This document shows positions 63,512 through 64,000 of a DNA stretch of 64,000 bases, piece by piece. This stretch comes from Gorillibacterium massiliense (GTDB taxonomy: Bacteria > Bacillota > Bacilli > Paenibacillales > NBRC-103111), in contig NZ_CBQR020000100.1 in assembly GCF_000455485.1 (NCBI RefSeq), forward strand, positions 1-64,000, written 5' to 3'. Positions within the stretch are counted from its first letter, which is position 1, and the number at the start of each line of letters is the position of its first letter. The notes under the pieces are model-generated. The model ran no database searches. It worked only from the letters and a program-made list of their open reading frames with translations, and was not told where the DNA came from. The position numbers were made by a program, and so were the translations under genes.

Positions 63512-64000
63512 TTATTTCTTGTCGCGGATCTGCACGAGCAATCCGCTATCCCCGTAGCTGAACAAGCTGCTGTTCGCCCAGAGCAGGCCTCTCGCATTAT
63601 ACGGTACTTCCGTATCGTAAAAATCCCAGTTCTTCAAGTCAGGCGATACACCGATTATGCTGCCCTGCTTATACCGGTAATCCTTTCCGGTCCAGACCAG
63701 CCGTCCGCCAGCATAAAGTTGGGGGTCCTCCTTAACATAATCGTCGTAGGTTCCTTTTACCGTGGACCAGGCTATACCGTCCTTGGAGGTGTACACATGA
63801 TCGGACATGATAATAAAACCATCCGCTTTCGCCATCACATTGGTAAACACGTTTGCCGGCCGGTTATAGTAATATTCGCCCGTTGAAGAATCCATCCTCT
63901 TCCATGAGGGATTATCCTTACCTAGAGTGAACGAAGTTTCCGTCCATTTGTTCAGATCCCCCGATGTAAGGACGACCGCCGTCTTGTTTTTCGTTCCCAC
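63512..64000 (-). CDS. Partial protein, BNR/sialidase-like beta-propeller repeats
   Basis: C-terminal 162 residues of a gene that enters from the right edge; its start is outside the window. Repeats of the kind TSGDLNKWTE, TSKDGIAWSTV and VSPDLKNWDFY have the S-x-D-x-x-x-W Asp-box pattern of BNR/sialidase beta-propellers. This suggests an exported carbohydrate-related or signal-sensing protein, but neither signal peptide nor enzyme residues can be seen. It is convergent with murI. Confidence 0.65.
   Translation of the reverse strand: MGTKNKTAVVLTSGDLNKWTETSFTLGKDNPSWKRMDSSTGEYYYNRPANVFTNVMAKADGFIIMSDHVYTSKDGIAWSTVKGTYDDYVKEDPQLYAGGRLVWTGKDYRYKQGSIIGVSPDLKNWDFYDTEVPYNARGLLWANSSLFSYGDSGLLVQIRDKK

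Overview
The window comes from a spore-forming Bacillota chromosome, most likely a member of the Paenibacillaceae. The reasons are the Bacillus-type gene order, the sporulation genes (bofA, spo0F, two KinE-like kinases, a YheC/YheD-like protein), a long Bacillus-type SRP RNA, T-box and c-di-AMP leaders, a three-SLH S-layer-type protein and moderate G+C. No plasmid, phage or transposon backbone is visible.

Region 1 (1-17.3 kb) is almost all minus strand and is housekeeping. Read in the direction of transcription it runs rpoE, pyrG, spo0F, fbaA, murA, rho, a radical SAM gene, rpmE, SRP RNA, a PAS histidine kinase, dnaX, ebfC, recR, a TetR/drug-efflux pair, yaaL, bofA and then the promoter and leader of an rRNA operon that leaves the window at base 1. 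In Bacillus subtilis the rpoE-to-rpmE block and the scr/dnaX-to-rrnA block lie apart; here they are joined. The TetR/MFS pair between recR and yaaL looks like an insertion and carries matching operators.

Region 2 (17.6-36.4 kb) holds a subtilase without signal peptide, a ywiB-pbpG-ywhD type neighbourhood (DUF1934, class A PBP, YwhD-like) interrupted by LysR, glutathione peroxidase, threonine synthase, an MBL-fold hydrolase, ABC-F, a YfiT/DinB protein, GNAT and an M1 aminopeptidase, then an ECF sigma/DUF4179 pair, a Bcr/CflA exporter and an NlpC/P60 hydrolase behind a c-di-AMP riboswitch.

Region 3 (36.4-53.3 kb) has a second sporulation-type kinase, an aldo/keto reductase, lipoproteins, a palindrome-controlled radical SAM-TetR-ATL operon, a HAD phosphatase, a permuted papain-fold protein, a frameshifted exoA, a chemoreceptor, an ATP-grasp spore protein and an efeUOB iron-uptake operon with a consensus promoter and Fur box.

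Region 4 (53.3-64 kb) has an unknown gene next to an unusual amidotransferase-like/HD fusion, T-box-controlled thrS, a GNAT, a large SLH protein, a HAD phosphatase, glutamate racemase, and a partial gene at the right edge.

The most interesting items are the amidotransferase-like/HD fusion with its unknown partner, the self-contained radical SAM-TetR-ATL operon, a four-copy intergenic repeat family, the broken exoA, the c-di-AMP riboswitch that lies too close to its gene for a usual terminator, and a terminator-like hairpin in the pyrG leader. Start codons were re-chosen from Shine-Dalgarno (SD) spacing where stated.
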